Positions 43,985 to 52,741 are shown, counted from the first letter of the stretch. The stretch: 64,000 nt of DNA from Paenirhizobium selenitireducens ATCC BAA-1503 (GCF_000518785.1 NZ_JAEG01000007.1:124001-188000), one strand, 5' to 3'. Numbers and translations are program-made. Notes: a model not told the origin generated them from the letters alone.

Positions 43985-44980
43985 TCACAGAATGCCCGCC
44001 CGCCGCAGCAGCCACCATGCCGCCAGGATCGACAGCACGATTGCGGTGAGCGCATAGGCCGTGCCGCCAATGCCTTCGGCGAAGGGCAGCGACGAGGTGT
44101 TCATGCCGAAGAAGCCGGTCACCAGCGAGGGCGGCAGCAGGAAGGCCGTCATCAGCGACAGGATGTAGAGGTGGCGGTTAGTCTCCGACGACAGTTTCGA
44201 GTCGATTTCCTCATGCAGCAGGCGGGCCCGTTCCTGCAGCGCATAGACGTCGTTGTCGGCCGCCTCCAACCGATTGGCGAGGCGGTCGACGATCTCGTCG
44301 AAGCCGGCGGGCTTGTCCTCGTCGTCGGCCGCCGCCGCCCGGCGCATCAGGGCGAGCATGGTGCGCAGGTGCCGGTGCAGCCTGACGACGACCCGCCGCA
44401 CCGGCGCCAGTCGCCGCCGCTCATCGCGCAGCTCGCTGTCGTAGACGATATCCTCGATGACGTTCAGTTCATCGGTCAGTTCGAGCACCGTCGACATGAT
44501 GCCGCGCTGGAACTCGGCAACCAGCCCCTCGAAGATCTGAATCGGTCGCGCATATCGTGCCGCGTTCTTCTCGATCGCGGTGCGCACCGGGTCGATGGAG
44601 CGGATCGGCTGCAATCGCGTGGTGATGATGATGCGGTCCGAGAGGGCGAAATGCAGCCAGCCGATGTCGCGCGTCGCCGCGTCGAACTCGCGCTGGAAAT
44701 CGACCAGCGTCCCGAACAGCAGCCGGTCGTCGGCGGCAAGGGTCGCATGGGTCTCGTGGGTCGTCAGTGCGGCGCGGGCGGCGTCGGTCAGGCCGGGGAA
44801 GCTCTCGAGAAAAGCGCCGACATGCACGTCCGCCAGGTTGAGATGCAGCCAGACGAAACCCTCGCCCTCTTTCAGCGCCGCCGGCGCGCAGTCGACCGGA
44901 AGCCGCTCGGCGCGGCCGGTCTGCGGCATGATGCGATAGGCCCAGACGAGGCCGGGAACGGCATTGATCAGCGGAAGCAT
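43985..44980 (-). CDS. CorA/ZntB-family divalent cation transporter
   Basis: Protein of 331 residues with a large N-terminal cytoplasmic domain (LVWAYRIMPQTGRAERLPVD, FVWLHLNLAD), a long stalk helix and two C-terminal membrane helices. The family signature GMN is in LVTGFFGMNTSSLPF. The WLHL and RIIITTRLQPIRSIDPVR segments resemble ZntB (zinc) more than classical CorA (magnesium). ATG 44980 (MLPLINAVPG) is preceded by AGGAGG 10 bp upstream, which favours it over an upstream in-frame start. Confidence 0.88.
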   Translation of the reverse strand: MLPLINAVPGLVWAYRIMPQTGRAERLPVDCAPAALKEGEGFVWLHLNLADVHVGAFLESFPGLTDAARAALTTHETHATLAADDRLLFGTLVDFQREFDAATRDIGWLHFALSDRIIITTRLQPIRSIDPVRTAIEKNAARYARPIQIFEGLVAEFQRGIMSTVLELTDELNVIEDIVYDSELRDERRRLAPVRRVVVRLHRHLRTMLALMRRAAAADDEDKPAGFDEIVDRLANRLEAADNDVYALQERARLLHEEIDSKLSSETNRHLYILSLMTAFLLPPSLVTGFFGMNTSSLPFAEGIGGTAYALTAIVLSILAAWWLLRRAGIL

Positions 44981-45069
44981 GGGCGGCGATCCTCCTGCGG
45001 CATCGGTCTGGCGGATCTTTGACGGAAGCGGCCATCGGATCAAGCGAGGGGTCGATCATGAAGGCCGCG

Positions 45070-45108
45070 CGGAAAAATGGAAAGAGGCGCCGGGCTGGCC
45101 GGCGCCTC
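45070..45108 (-). terminator. Terminator of phoX
   Basis: GGCGCCGG / CCGGCGCC stem around 45086-45107, followed on the minus strand by a run containing CATTTTT. It lies 23 bp past the phoX stop. Confidence 0.75.
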
Positions 45109-45130
45109 CAGGTCGATCGAGAATGCGCGA

Positions 45131-47053
45131 TCAGCCGATCATGGCGTTGTCGTCGCGCTTGACGGCGACGACCGTCGAGCGCGGCAGCTTGCCTTCGCCG
45201 TCCGGGAACGGCGCGTCGGGGTGCTGGATGCCGACGAAGTGGGTGCGCTTGTCGGCCGACCAGGTCTGGCCGGTGACTTCCGCGCCCTTCGGAGCGGTGA
45301 GGAAGCGTTCGATGCGGCCGGTGACCGGATCGCCGGCGAGCATCTGGTTGTTGCCCTGGCCGAGGAACTCGCCCTCATTGCTGTCTTCGCCGTCGGTCTG
45401 GATCCACAGGAGACCGGTCGAGTCGAACATCATGCCGTCCGGCGAGTTGAACATGTTGCCGGAGTTGATGTTGGACGAGCCGGCATAGGCGTCGCCCTTG
45501 TGCACGTCCGGATTGCCGGCCATGACGAACAGGTCCCATTTGAACTTGCCATCGGCATGGTCGTCGTTTTCCGGATACCAGCGCACGATCTGGCCGTACT
45601 CGTTCTTTTCGCGCGGGTTGACGGCGCTCAGTTCCATCACGTCGCCGCCGGCATTGGTGCGCATCTTGCCGTCCTTCAGAACGCCGCGATTGCTGTTGTT
45701 GGTCAGCGCGCAATAGGCTTCGATGGCGACCGGGTTGATGGCGACCCATTCCGGGCGGTCCATGGTGGTGGCGCCCACCTTGGAGGCTGCCTGACGGGTG
45801 AAGACGCAGATTTCGTCCATCTTCATGCCGGTCGATTCCGGCGTCAGCGCGACCCATTCGCCGGTGCCGTCATCGGAGAACTTGGCGACGAAGAGCGTGC
45901 CTTCGTCGAGCAGCTTCGAGGTGTCGCCGCCCGGTACGTAGATGCCGTTGGAGACGTACTTGTAGAGGAACTCGCCACGCTCATCGTCACCCATGTAGAC
46001 GACCACGCGGCCGTCACGTGCGATGACGACAGCGGCATTCTCGTGCTTGATGCGGCCGAGCGCGGTGCGCTTGACCGGGGTGGAGGACGCATCCGACGGA
46101 TCGATCTCGACGATATAGCCGGCGCGGCGCGGTTCGTTCGGGTTCTTCGCCACGTCGAACCGCTCGTCGAACTTCTCGTAGGCATAGCGGGTCTCGGCGA
46201 CGATGCCGTAGCGCTTGTAGTCGTCCGGCAGCTTGAAGGCGGCGTCGGTCGTGCCGAAATAGCCGTTGAAATTCTCTTCGCAGGTCAGGTAGGTGCCCCA
46301 CGGCGTCTTGCCGGCGCCGCAATTGTTGAAGGTCCCGAGACAGTCGGTGCCGTTCGGGTCGGCGGCGGTCTTGATCAACTCGGAGCCGGCGGCCGGGCCG
46401 GAGAGCTTCATCGGCGTGTTGTGGTGGATGCGGCGGTTGAACGGGCTGTCGAGAACGATCTCCCAGCCATTCTCCCCTTCGGCCACTTCCATGACGGTCA
46501 CGCCCTGCATGTTCTGCAGGATCTTCACGTCGTCGGCGCTGGCCGGCACGCCCTTTTCGGTGTGCGGCAGGTTGATTTCCGGATTTACGTATTCGTGGTT
46601 GATGGCGATGATCTGGTGCTCGCCGACCACAAACAGTTCCATGCCGTCGGTGTTTTCACCGAAGACCTTGTCGGAATGTTCGACGGAAACGCCCTTGGCG
46701 GGATCGACGTCAGGAACGTTGGAAAACAGCGGCTGGCCCCATTTGGCAAGCGGCTTCCAGCTGTAGCCTTCCGGAACATGCACCGTGGCATCGGTCTGGA
46801 TGGCGATCGGCTTGAAGGAGAAGCGCGAGGCGGCGTCCTGCGCCTGGGCGGAGGTCGAGGACATCAGGTTGGCGGCGGTGCCAAGCGTGCCCATGGCGGC
46901 CGCAGCCGAACCGAGCGCCAGCACGCCACCGAGGAAGCCGCGGCGGGAAAGGGCGGTCTCGACGATGCGGTCGAAATCGGTTTCGGCCGGCGGCGGGTTC
47001 TGCAGTTCGTCCCATTCGTCCCAGGACAGTTTGCTCTTGTTCAGATCGGTCAT
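45131..47053 (-). CDS. phoX: PhoX-type alkaline phosphatase
   Basis: Calcium/iron-dependent secreted phosphatase of 640 residues (DUF839/PhoX family) that releases phosphate from organic esters. The N-terminus has a twin-arginine motif (ALSRRGFLGGVLALGSAAAAMG) ending near AQAQDA, so it is exported folded through Tat. The body has INHEYVNPE, GTYLTCEENFNGYFG and KHENAAVVIARDGRVVVYMGDDERGEFLYKYVS, the metal-binding segments of PhoX. A Pho-box (47112-47129) about 60 bp upstream predicts induction under phosphate starvation by PhoB. It is monocistronic with its own terminator. Confidence 0.93.
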   Translation of the reverse strand: MTDLNKSKLSWDEWDELQNPPPAETDFDRIVETALSRRGFLGGVLALGSAAAAMGTLGTAANLMSSTSAQAQDAASRFSFKPIAIQTDATVHVPEGYSWKPLAKWGQPLFSNVPDVDPAKGVSVEHSDKVFGENTDGMELFVVGEHQIIAINHEYVNPEINLPHTEKGVPASADDVKILQNMQGVTVMEVAEGENGWEIVLDSPFNRRIHHNTPMKLSGPAAGSELIKTAADPNGTDCLGTFNNCGAGKTPWGTYLTCEENFNGYFGTTDAAFKLPDDYKRYGIVAETRYAYEKFDERFDVAKNPNEPRRAGYIVEIDPSDASSTPVKRTALGRIKHENAAVVIARDGRVVVYMGDDERGEFLYKYVSNGIYVPGGDTSKLLDEGTLFVAKFSDDGTGEWVALTPESTGMKMDEICVFTRQAASKVGATTMDRPEWVAINPVAIEAYCALTNNSNRGVLKDGKMRTNAGGDVMELSAVNPREKNEYGQIVRWYPENDDHADGKFKWDLFVMAGNPDVHKGDAYAGSSNINSGNMFNSPDGMMFDSTGLLWIQTDGEDSNEGEFLGQGNNQMLAGDPVTGRIERFLTAPKGAEVTGQTWSADKRTHFVGIQHPDAPFPDGEGKLPRSTVVAVKRDDNAMIG

Positions 47054-47111
47054 GGATGTGCTCCGCGGTTGGTCAGGGGTGGACTTTCCAACCTGCGGTT
47101 AGCGGGCCTGC

Positions 47112-47129
47112 GTTACAGCCCTATGACGG
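47112..47129 (-). promoter_or_regulatory. Pho-box upstream of phoX
   Basis: On the minus strand, CCGTCAT-AGGG-CTGTAAC matches the PhoB direct repeat (consensus CTGTCAT-N4-CTGTCAT) at 6/7 and 5/7 positions with the right 4-bp spacing. It lies 59 bp before the phoX ATG, a fitting distance for a PhoB-activated promoter. Confidence 0.65.
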
Positions 47130-47153
47130 TCCGGCCCGTATCCACAGCGCCGC

Positions 47154-48224
47154 TCAAAGGAGCGATCTTGCCACGGAGCAGATGCAGATAAGGACGAAGC
47201 TGGTCGGCACGCTGTAGCGGATATTGTCGCGGATGGCGGTTTCGAGATGCGGGTAGCGATGCTTGCCCGGGAAGTTCGAGTACACCAGGATGATGTTCAA
47301 CAGCAGCACGAAGACGAGATAGAAATAGCCGAGCGAGACCATGAAGGCGACCGGCGAATTCATCGAGATCGAGCCCGGAAAGCTCGATTCGTAGGTAAAG
47401 CTCAGCGCGGCGAGCGCCAAGAGCGCCGAATAGGTCATCGGCGCCTTGTCGCCGAGAAGCTTTTCCGGTGCCCACAGGATGAACAGCGACACCGAGAGCA
47501 CGGCGACGAACGGAATGAAGATCGGCAACAGATAATAAGGCCATTGCCGTTCGATCACCGTCGAGGCCTTGATGCGCACGAAGGGCTTGGCGTTCCAGCC
47601 ATGGAAGCGCTCCATGACGAACTGCAGCGACCGCGCCGTCCAGTTGGTGGCGGAAAGCTCCTCGGCGACCGACGACAGTTCCCGGTCGATGTCGTTCATC
47701 ACGAAGATCACCTCGTCGGCCGAATGACGCGGCGTCACGAAGGACAAGGTGAGCTTCTGCCGGTCGAACGGGAAGGTCGTCATGTCGACGTCGACGCGGA
47801 AATCCGCGTCAAGCCGGCGAATGCGCGTCACGGTGCCGTCGGCGCGCAGCGAAAGTGACACCGAGCCCGAGCGCGGTTTGCTGATCTGGTTCTCGATCTC
47901 GGTTCCTGGCGTCCACATCTCGGCGAGCTTGGCCTCGGCATCGGCTCCCACATGGTCGAAGCGGCCGAAGCCCGTCACCTTCGGGTCGAAGGCCTGGCCG
48001 GGGTCCGTCCAGCGTTCGGTGATCTCTACCATCATAGAGGCTTCCCCGGCGGTCTCGCTGAGCCTCGAGAGGCTGAGCACCCGCATGGAGAAGTGCACGG
48101 GCAGGGGAAGATGGATGCCGGACGGCAGCGGCCGCGCGGTCTCCTCGGCGCAAGCGGATCCCGCGATCGCCAGCCACCCGGACAGGAGAAGCAGGCCGAG
48201 GCTTCGGACGAACCGCGCCGTCAC
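47154..48224 (-). CDS. Pentameric ligand-gated ion channel (prokaryotic Cys-loop-like receptor)
   Basis: Protein of 356 residues. A signal peptide (LGLLLLSGWLAIAGSACA) precedes a beta-rich extracellular domain with the pro-loop signature TTFPFDRQKLTLSF. Three strong helices follow: WPYYLLPIFIPFVAVLSVSL (M1), YSALLALAALSFTYES (M2, pore lining) and AFMVSLGYFYLVFVLLLNII (M3). A shorter M4 (YSVPTSFVLICICSVA) ends the protein. Layout and length match GLIC and ELIC. The pro-loop lacks the cysteine pair of animal receptors, as in all bacterial members. The GTG start overlaps the stop of the upstream Cache-HAMP gene (GTGA), so the two are translationally coupled. Ligand and ion selectivity are unknown. 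Confidence 0.92.
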   Translation of the reverse strand: MTARFVRSLGLLLLSGWLAIAGSACAEETARPLPSGIHLPLPVHFSMRVLSLSRLSETAGEASMMVEITERWTDPGQAFDPKVTGFGRFDHVGADAEAKLAEMWTPGTEIENQISKPRSGSVSLSLRADGTVTRIRRLDADFRVDVDMTTFPFDRQKLTLSFVTPRHSADEVIFVMNDIDRELSSVAEELSATNWTARSLQFVMERFHGWNAKPFVRIKASTVIERQWPYYLLPIFIPFVAVLSVSLFILWAPEKLLGDKAPMTYSALLALAALSFTYESSFPGSISMNSPVAFMVSLGYFYLVFVLLLNIILVYSNFPGKHRYPHLETAIRDNIRYSVPTSFVLICICSVARSLL

Positions 48225-49345
48225 GCGGCACCTCCATCGGGCGTCCTTGTCGATGCCCTGTCTGACAGTGCGCCGACGGCGCGGCGCAGGCGCCTGTAGT
48301 CGGCCAGTCCATCCTCTGCGGGGGAGGCTTTTGCGCCTGTGCCCGCAGCTTCGGCCTCGGCATAGTCCGCGAGTTCCGCGAGCGGCCGGATCACCATGGC
48401 ACGAATGGCGATCGTCACCACGGAGAAGGCGGCGATCATGCCGACGATCGTGACGATGGCGGCGGTGGCGACGGCGCGGCGGAAGCCGCTGTCGAGGTCG
48501 GAGAAGTCGCGCGCGATCAGGATGGTGCCGATCATGCGGCCGGAATAGTCTAGCAGCGGCTGGGCAAACGTGCCGAAACGCTTTCCCTCGACCTCGGCCA
48601 TGCCCTGCACCGGTTCCCGCGACAGGCCGATCTCGCGCCGGTCGTAGAGCGTCTGGAACAAGGCGGTGTCGGTCGCGGCCTCGATCGCAAGGCCCGCGAG
48701 GTCCTTCGGCGGGGTTGCACCCTGCGGCGAAAGGCCTGTCATCGCCGGGCTCAGAAACAGCGCGAAATCGGCGCCGGACGCGGATTTCGCCAGCTCGATC
48801 AGGGATTTCAGCTCGACCCCGACTTCCACCGTGCCGATGAGGGTGTCGCCCTCGACGATCGGCGCGACGGCGCGCAGGCTGAGGCCCGCCAGCCCCACTT
48901 CGAGCCCCTTCTGCAGCACGCGGCTGCGATTGGCGGCAAGGATCATCGGGCGGATCGAGGAGAGGTCCTGGCCGAAATTCTTCGGGTCCTGGACGCGCAG
49001 GAAGCTCTTGATGTCGGCGGTGTGGAAATGCAGCATGTTGACGCCGGCTTCGCTGGCGAGCGCCGCGTAGGCCGGCTGCAGCAGCCGGGTCAATCCGTCC
49101 CGGTCCCCGGCCTTCATCAGGGCGATCACCAGGGGGTCCTTGGCCATGCGATCGGCATGGGTGGCCGACAGGCTGGCGGCCTGCGCCATGGACGAGGTGA
49201 GCAGCAGCGCGGTGGCCTGCATCTCGTTCATCTTGCTGGTGGAAAGCTGCCTATTGCCGCCGCCGACGACCACGAAGGCGCCCGCAGACAGGATGAGACC
49301 GAACAGCACAGCGATGACAAGGGCGAGCGATCTGTCGAGTGTCAT
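48221..49345 (-). CDS. Membrane sensor with double Cache and HAMP-like region but no output domain
   Basis: Protein of 374 residues. An N-terminal helix (LALVIAVLFGLILSAGAFVV) and a second helix (ATAAIVTIVGMIAAFSVVTIAI, about residues 290-312) frame a periplasmic dCache-type domain: FHTADIKSFLRVQDPKNFGQDL, APIVEGDTLIGTVEVGVELKSL and the second lobe ending FAQPLLDYSGRMIGTILIARDF. A HAMP-like segment follows (MVIRPLAELADYAEAEAAG). The protein then ends after about 40 residues with no methyl-accepting, kinase or GGDEF domain. The stop codon is not caused by an obvious frameshift: the next gene, the ion channel, starts within it. Such a sensor must signal by direct contact or act as an accessory subunit. 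Confidence 0.88.
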   Translation of the reverse strand: MTLDRSLALVIAVLFGLILSAGAFVVVGGGNRQLSTSKMNEMQATALLLTSSMAQAASLSATHADRMAKDPLVIALMKAGDRDGLTRLLQPAYAALASEAGVNMLHFHTADIKSFLRVQDPKNFGQDLSSIRPMILAANRSRVLQKGLEVGLAGLSLRAVAPIVEGDTLIGTVEVGVELKSLIELAKSASGADFALFLSPAMTGLSPQGATPPKDLAGLAIEAATDTALFQTLYDRREIGLSREPVQGMAEVEGKRFGTFAQPLLDYSGRMIGTILIARDFSDLDSGFRRAVATAAIVTIVGMIAAFSVVTIAIRAMVIRPLAELADYAEAEAAGTGAKASPAEDGLADYRRLRRAVGALSDRASTRTPDGGAA

Positions 49346-49513
49346 GGATTTCCGTTTTTTGCTTCAGCTTCGCTGACGCCGTTCGTAGGCCAGTTGCGAC
49401 GTTCAGGTAACGTCCAACTTTGGGCGTATCCCGGTTCGCCGGCCCTGTTGCGAACCGGCGCGATGCGATAGCCTTGCGCCAGCGGCCCGAACGTTTGGGG
49501 AGCGCAAAACGGT

Positions 49514-49529
49514 TTGACGTTTACGTAAA
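49514..49529. promoter_or_regulatory. MerR/LiuR-like operator upstream of the acyl-CoA dehydrogenase gene
   Basis: TTGACGTTTACGTAAA is a 16-bp near-perfect palindrome (TTGACGT and ACGTAAA arms, one mismatch). It resembles the operators reported for MerR-type regulators of branched-chain amino acid and fatty acid degradation in proteobacteria (LiuR). It lies 89 bp before the predicted start at 49619. The regulator gene is not in the window. Confidence 0.45.
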
Positions 49530-49618
49530 AATCAATTAGCCAAATCGACACGTTTCCGCCACCGCCGCAAGGCCGGACGCGCGGCAAACCGCCAGTCGCA
49601 AGCAGGAGGAGCATGCCC

Positions 49619-51397
49619 ATGTACAAGGCGCCGGTAGACGAAATCGCGTTCACCCTCAAGCATGTCGCCGGAATGGCCGAGGCGCTCGAACAGGGCCGGC
49701 TCGGTGATCTGAGCGACGACCTCGTCGATGCCATCCTGACCGAAGCCGGCCGTTTTGCCTCCGATGAAGTCGCGCCTCTCGCCGAGATCGGCGACAAGCA
49801 GGGCGCCCGCATGGTCGATGGCAAGGTTCTCGTGCCGGACGGCTGGGCCGACCTCTATCGCCACTGGGCCGAAGGCGGCTGGAACGCGCTTGTCGCGCCT
49901 GAGGAATTCGGCGGCCAGGCCCTGCCGCACATGCTCAACGTGGCAGCACTGGAAATGTGGAATTCCGGCTCCATGGCCTTCGCGCTTGGCCCGACGCTGA
50001 CCATGGGCGCCTCGGAAGCCTTGGCCACGCACGGCAGCGCCGCGCTCAAGGAAAAGTTCCTGCACAAGATGGTGTCCGGCGAGTGGACCGCCTCGATGAA
50101 CCTGACCGAGCCGCATGCCGGCTCCGACCTCGGCGTGATGAAGTCGCGCGCCGAGCGCCGCGACGACGGCAGCTACCGCATCTTCGGCCAGAAGATCTTC
50201 ATCACCTGGGGCGAGCATGAGATCACCGAGAACATCGTCCACCTGGTTCTCGCCCGTCTGCCCGACGCACCGGCCGGCACGCGCGGCATCTCGCTGTTCC
50301 TCGTGCCCAAGTTCCTGGTGAACGACGACGGCTCGATCGGCGCCCGAAACGACCTGCATTGCCATTCGCTCGAGCACAAGCTCGGCATCCACGGCTCGCC
50401 GACCTGCACGATGATCTACGGCGACGGCAAGTTCGGCGACGAGCCGGGCGCCATCGGTTATTTGATCGGCGAGGAGAACAAGGGCCTCGCCTGCATGTTC
50501 ACCATGATGAACAATGCCCGGCTGGCGGTCGGCATGCAGGGCGTGGCGATCTGCGAAGCCGCCACCCAGAAGGCGGTCGAATACGCCAGGGAGCGCACCC
50601 AGGGCAAGGCGCCGGGCTGGACCGGTTCGGGCATGAGCCCGATCATCGAGCATCCGGACGTCGCCCGCACGCTCGTCACCATGAAGGCGCTGACGCAAGG
50701 CTCGCGCGCCATCTGCTATTCCTGTGCCCACGCCATCGACATGTCGCACCACACGGACGGCGCGGACGCGAAGAAGTGGGCCGAGCGCGGCGCACTTTTG
50801 ACCCCGATCGCCAAGTCCTTCGCCACCGATGCCGGCGTCGACGTCGCGTCCATGGGCATCCAGGTGCATGGCGGCATGGGCTTCATCGAGGAGACCGGTG
50901 CCGCCCGCTACCTGCGCGACGCCCGCATCGCCCCGATCTATGAAGGCACCAACGGCATCCAGGCCGCCGACCTCGTCACCCGCAAGCTTCCCCTGTCGGA
51001 CGGCGCCCAGGTGCGCGGCTTCATCGCCGAGTTGAAGGAGATCGCCAAGGCCGTGCGCGGCTCCAACCTCGAAGGCTTCGGCACCACCGCCGACCGCCTC
51101 GATGCGAGCCTCGTCGACCTCGAGGACACCACGGAATGGCTGCTCGCCCGCCTCGCTGAAGGCAATGCCGCCGCAGCCCTTGCCGGCGCTACCCCTTACC
51201 AGCGGCTGTTCGGCCTGGCGTTGACCGGAACCTATCTCGCCAAGGGCGCGCTCGCCGACGAGGACCACGGCCGCGACAACCGCATCGCGCTCTGCCGCTT
51301 TTCCGCCGAGAACCTGATCGCCGAGACCGCGGCGCTCAAGGATCGCGTCATCAACGGTGAAGCGAGCCTGACTGCGGCGCGTGTGCTTTTCGCCTAA
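49619..51397 (+). CDS. Long-form acyl-CoA dehydrogenase
   Basis: FAD enzyme of 592 residues that makes trans-2-enoyl-CoA. It belongs to the ~590-residue group with an added C-terminal helical domain. Visible features: ASMNLTEPHAGSDLGVMKSRAER (substrate and FAD binding), FLVPKFLVNDDG, GENKGLACMFTMMNNARLAVG, MGIQVHGGMGFIEETGAARYLRDARIAPIYEGTNGIQAADLV with the conserved catalytic Glu in YEGTNG. ATG 49619 (MYKAPVDEIAF) is preferred because AGGAGG lies 9 bp upstream; ATG 49613 would leave only 3 bp. An enoyl-CoA hydratase gene follows in the same direction, with repeats between. The acyl-chain preference is not evident. Confidence 0.92.
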   Translation: MYKAPVDEIAFTLKHVAGMAEALEQGRLGDLSDDLVDAILTEAGRFASDEVAPLAEIGDKQGARMVDGKVLVPDGWADLYRHWAEGGWNALVAPEEFGGQALPHMLNVAALEMWNSGSMAFALGPTLTMGASEALATHGSAALKEKFLHKMVSGEWTASMNLTEPHAGSDLGVMKSRAERRDDGSYRIFGQKIFITWGEHEITENIVHLVLARLPDAPAGTRGISLFLVPKFLVNDDGSIGARNDLHCHSLEHKLGIHGSPTCTMIYGDGKFGDEPGAIGYLIGEENKGLACMFTMMNNARLAVGMQGVAICEAATQKAVEYARERTQGKAPGWTGSGMSPIIEHPDVARTLVTMKALTQGSRAICYSCAHAIDMSHHTDGADAKKWAERGALLTPIAKSFATDAGVDVASMGIQVHGGMGFIEETGAARYLRDARIAPIYEGTNGIQAADLVTRKLPLSDGAQVRGFIAELKEIAKAVRGSNLEGFGTTADRLDASLVDLEDTTEWLLARLAEGNAAAALAGATPYQRLFGLALTGTYLAKGALADEDHGRDNRIALCRFSAENLIAETAALKDRVINGEASLTAARVLFA

Positions 51398-51400
51398 AAC

Positions 51401-51527
51401 CCCTCCCCAACCCCTCCCCACAAGGGGAGGGGCTTAACGTGCCGCTGCTGTTCGCGGTATGGCGGAAGGCCCGCCCCGGATTTTCTCCCCCCTTGTGGGG
51501 GAGATGGCCGGCAGGCCAGAGGGGGAA
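51401..51527. repeat. Two palindromic repeats between beta-oxidation genes
   Basis: The first contains CCCCTCCCC-ACA-AGGGGAGGGG-like arms (51411-51432). The second, around 51486-51527, has CTCCCCCC-TTGT-GGGGGAG followed by GGCCGGCAGGCC. They resemble families A and B near glyS but are not identical, and they sit 4 bp after the acyl-CoA dehydrogenase stop. Confidence 0.8.
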
Positions 51528-51582
51528 TTCGTTTGAACCGGCCTCCCTCATCGGGAGTGCGACACCAACTGGGAACATACCC

Positions 51583-52347
51583 ATGAACGACCATATCCTG
51601 ATCGAACGGCCGCAAGCCCATCCCGGCGTGCTGGTGATCCGCTTCAACCGCCCGGAAAAGAAGAACGCCATCACGCAAGCCATGTATGGGCGCATGACCG
51701 AGGGTCTGCTGGAGGCTGAAGATGATGCGGGTATCCGCGCCGTCGCTTTCCTCGGCACCGAAGGCTGTTTCTCGGCCGGCAACGACATGGCCGACTTCCT
51801 CGCCTTCGCCATGGCCGGCGCCGTCGGCGAGCCCGCCGCCTTCGGCTTCCTGAAGGCCCTGTGGAGCGTGTCCAAGCCCGTCGTCTCCGGCGTCGACGGC
51901 CTCGCCATCGGCATCGGCACGACGATCCAGATGCACTGCGACCTGACGATCGCCTCCGATCGCAGCCTGTTCAAGACGCCTTTCGTCGATCTGGCACTGG
52001 TGCCGGAAGCCGGCTCCAGCCTGCTGGCACCGAAGATGATGGGCCATCAGCGCGCCTTTGCCATGCTCGCTGCCAGCGAAGGTTTCTCCGCCGAGCAGGC
52101 GACGGAAGCCGGGCTGATCTGGAAGGTCGTCGCCCCGGCCGAGGTCGAGGCGGAGACGCTGAAGCTTGCCGCCTCGCTCGCCGCCAAGCCGCCGGAAGCC
52201 ATGCGCATTGCCCGCGACCTGATCCGCGGCGACCGCGGCGAACTCGCGGCCCGCATGGACGAGGAGCTGAAATTCTTCGTCGAGCGGCTGAAGAGCGCCG
52301 AGGCCCGCACCGCCTTCGAAGCCTTCATGACGAAGGGGCGTGGCTGA
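51583..52347 (+). CDS. Enoyl-CoA hydratase/isomerase (crotonase family)
   Basis: Crotonase-fold enzyme of 254 residues. The oxyanion-hole segments are LGTEGCFSAGNDMADFL and VDGLAIGIGTTIQMHCDLTIAS. The region that holds the two catalytic glutamates in true hydratases reads DLALVPEAGSSLLAPKMMG: one Glu (LVPEAGSS) is clear. The presence of only that glutamate fits an isomerase or a hydratase of the PaaG-like group. It probably works with the upstream acyl-CoA dehydrogenase. ATG 51583 gives MNDHILIERPQAHPG. The upstream 185 bp hold palindromic repeats. Confidence 0.88.
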   Translation: MNDHILIERPQAHPGVLVIRFNRPEKKNAITQAMYGRMTEGLLEAEDDAGIRAVAFLGTEGCFSAGNDMADFLAFAMAGAVGEPAAFGFLKALWSVSKPVVSGVDGLAIGIGTTIQMHCDLTIASDRSLFKTPFVDLALVPEAGSSLLAPKMMGHQRAFAMLAASEGFSAEQATEAGLIWKVVAPAEVEAETLKLAASLAAKPPEAMRIARDLIRGDRGELAARMDEELKFFVERLKSAEARTAFEAFMTKGRG

Positions 52348-52426
52348 CCACAATCTTGCCCCTTCGCGCTTCTTTAATGCTTTCGCGGTTTCTTGTTGAA
52401 AACCGACTGAGGAGAAGGAGCGGACG

Positions 52427-52729
52427 ATGCGCAAAGGGATGAAGGGCCTTGCCCTGATGCTGGTGGCAATTCTCGCGGGAGCGGCCGAGCCGGTCTTCTC
52501 CGGCGCGGCTGTCGCGCTGGCCGACAGCGACGATGTGATCGTCGAAAGCCATTCGAACCGCGATCCGTTGCCGCCCGGTGTGCGGCCGCAGCGTTTCTTC
52601 TGCGTCATCCAGCCGCCGGACAGTGCTGAAACCTCGATGATGTATTCCTGTCCGGCCAGCCCGGGACGGGTCGGCGGCCGTTGCCGCTGCTCCGGCATGG
52701 TCGGCAGCGGCACGCTCTACGCGCGATAG
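52427..52729 (+). CDS. Small secreted cysteine-containing protein
   Basis: Exported protein of 100 residues with a signal peptide (GLALMLVAILAGAAEPVFSGAAVALA). The mature part has four cysteines in RFFCVIQPPD, MMYSCPASPG and GRCRCSGMVG, suggesting two disulfides or metal binding. ATG 52427 follows GGAG. It converges on the RNA methyltransferase gene 12 bp downstream. I do not recognise a family. Confidence 0.7.
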   Translation: MRKGMKGLALMLVAILAGAAEPVFSGAAVALADSDDVIVESHSNRDPLPPGVRPQRFFCVIQPPDSAETSMMYSCPASPGRVGGRCRCSGMVGSGTLYAR

Positions 52730-52741
52730 GCGGGGCTCGTC

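Noticed and set aside
48221-49345. The Cache-HAMP gene as a frameshifted chemoreceptor.
   Set aside because: No methyl-accepting signalling sequence is found downstream in any frame; the following DNA encodes the ion channel, and the stop codon overlaps its start.
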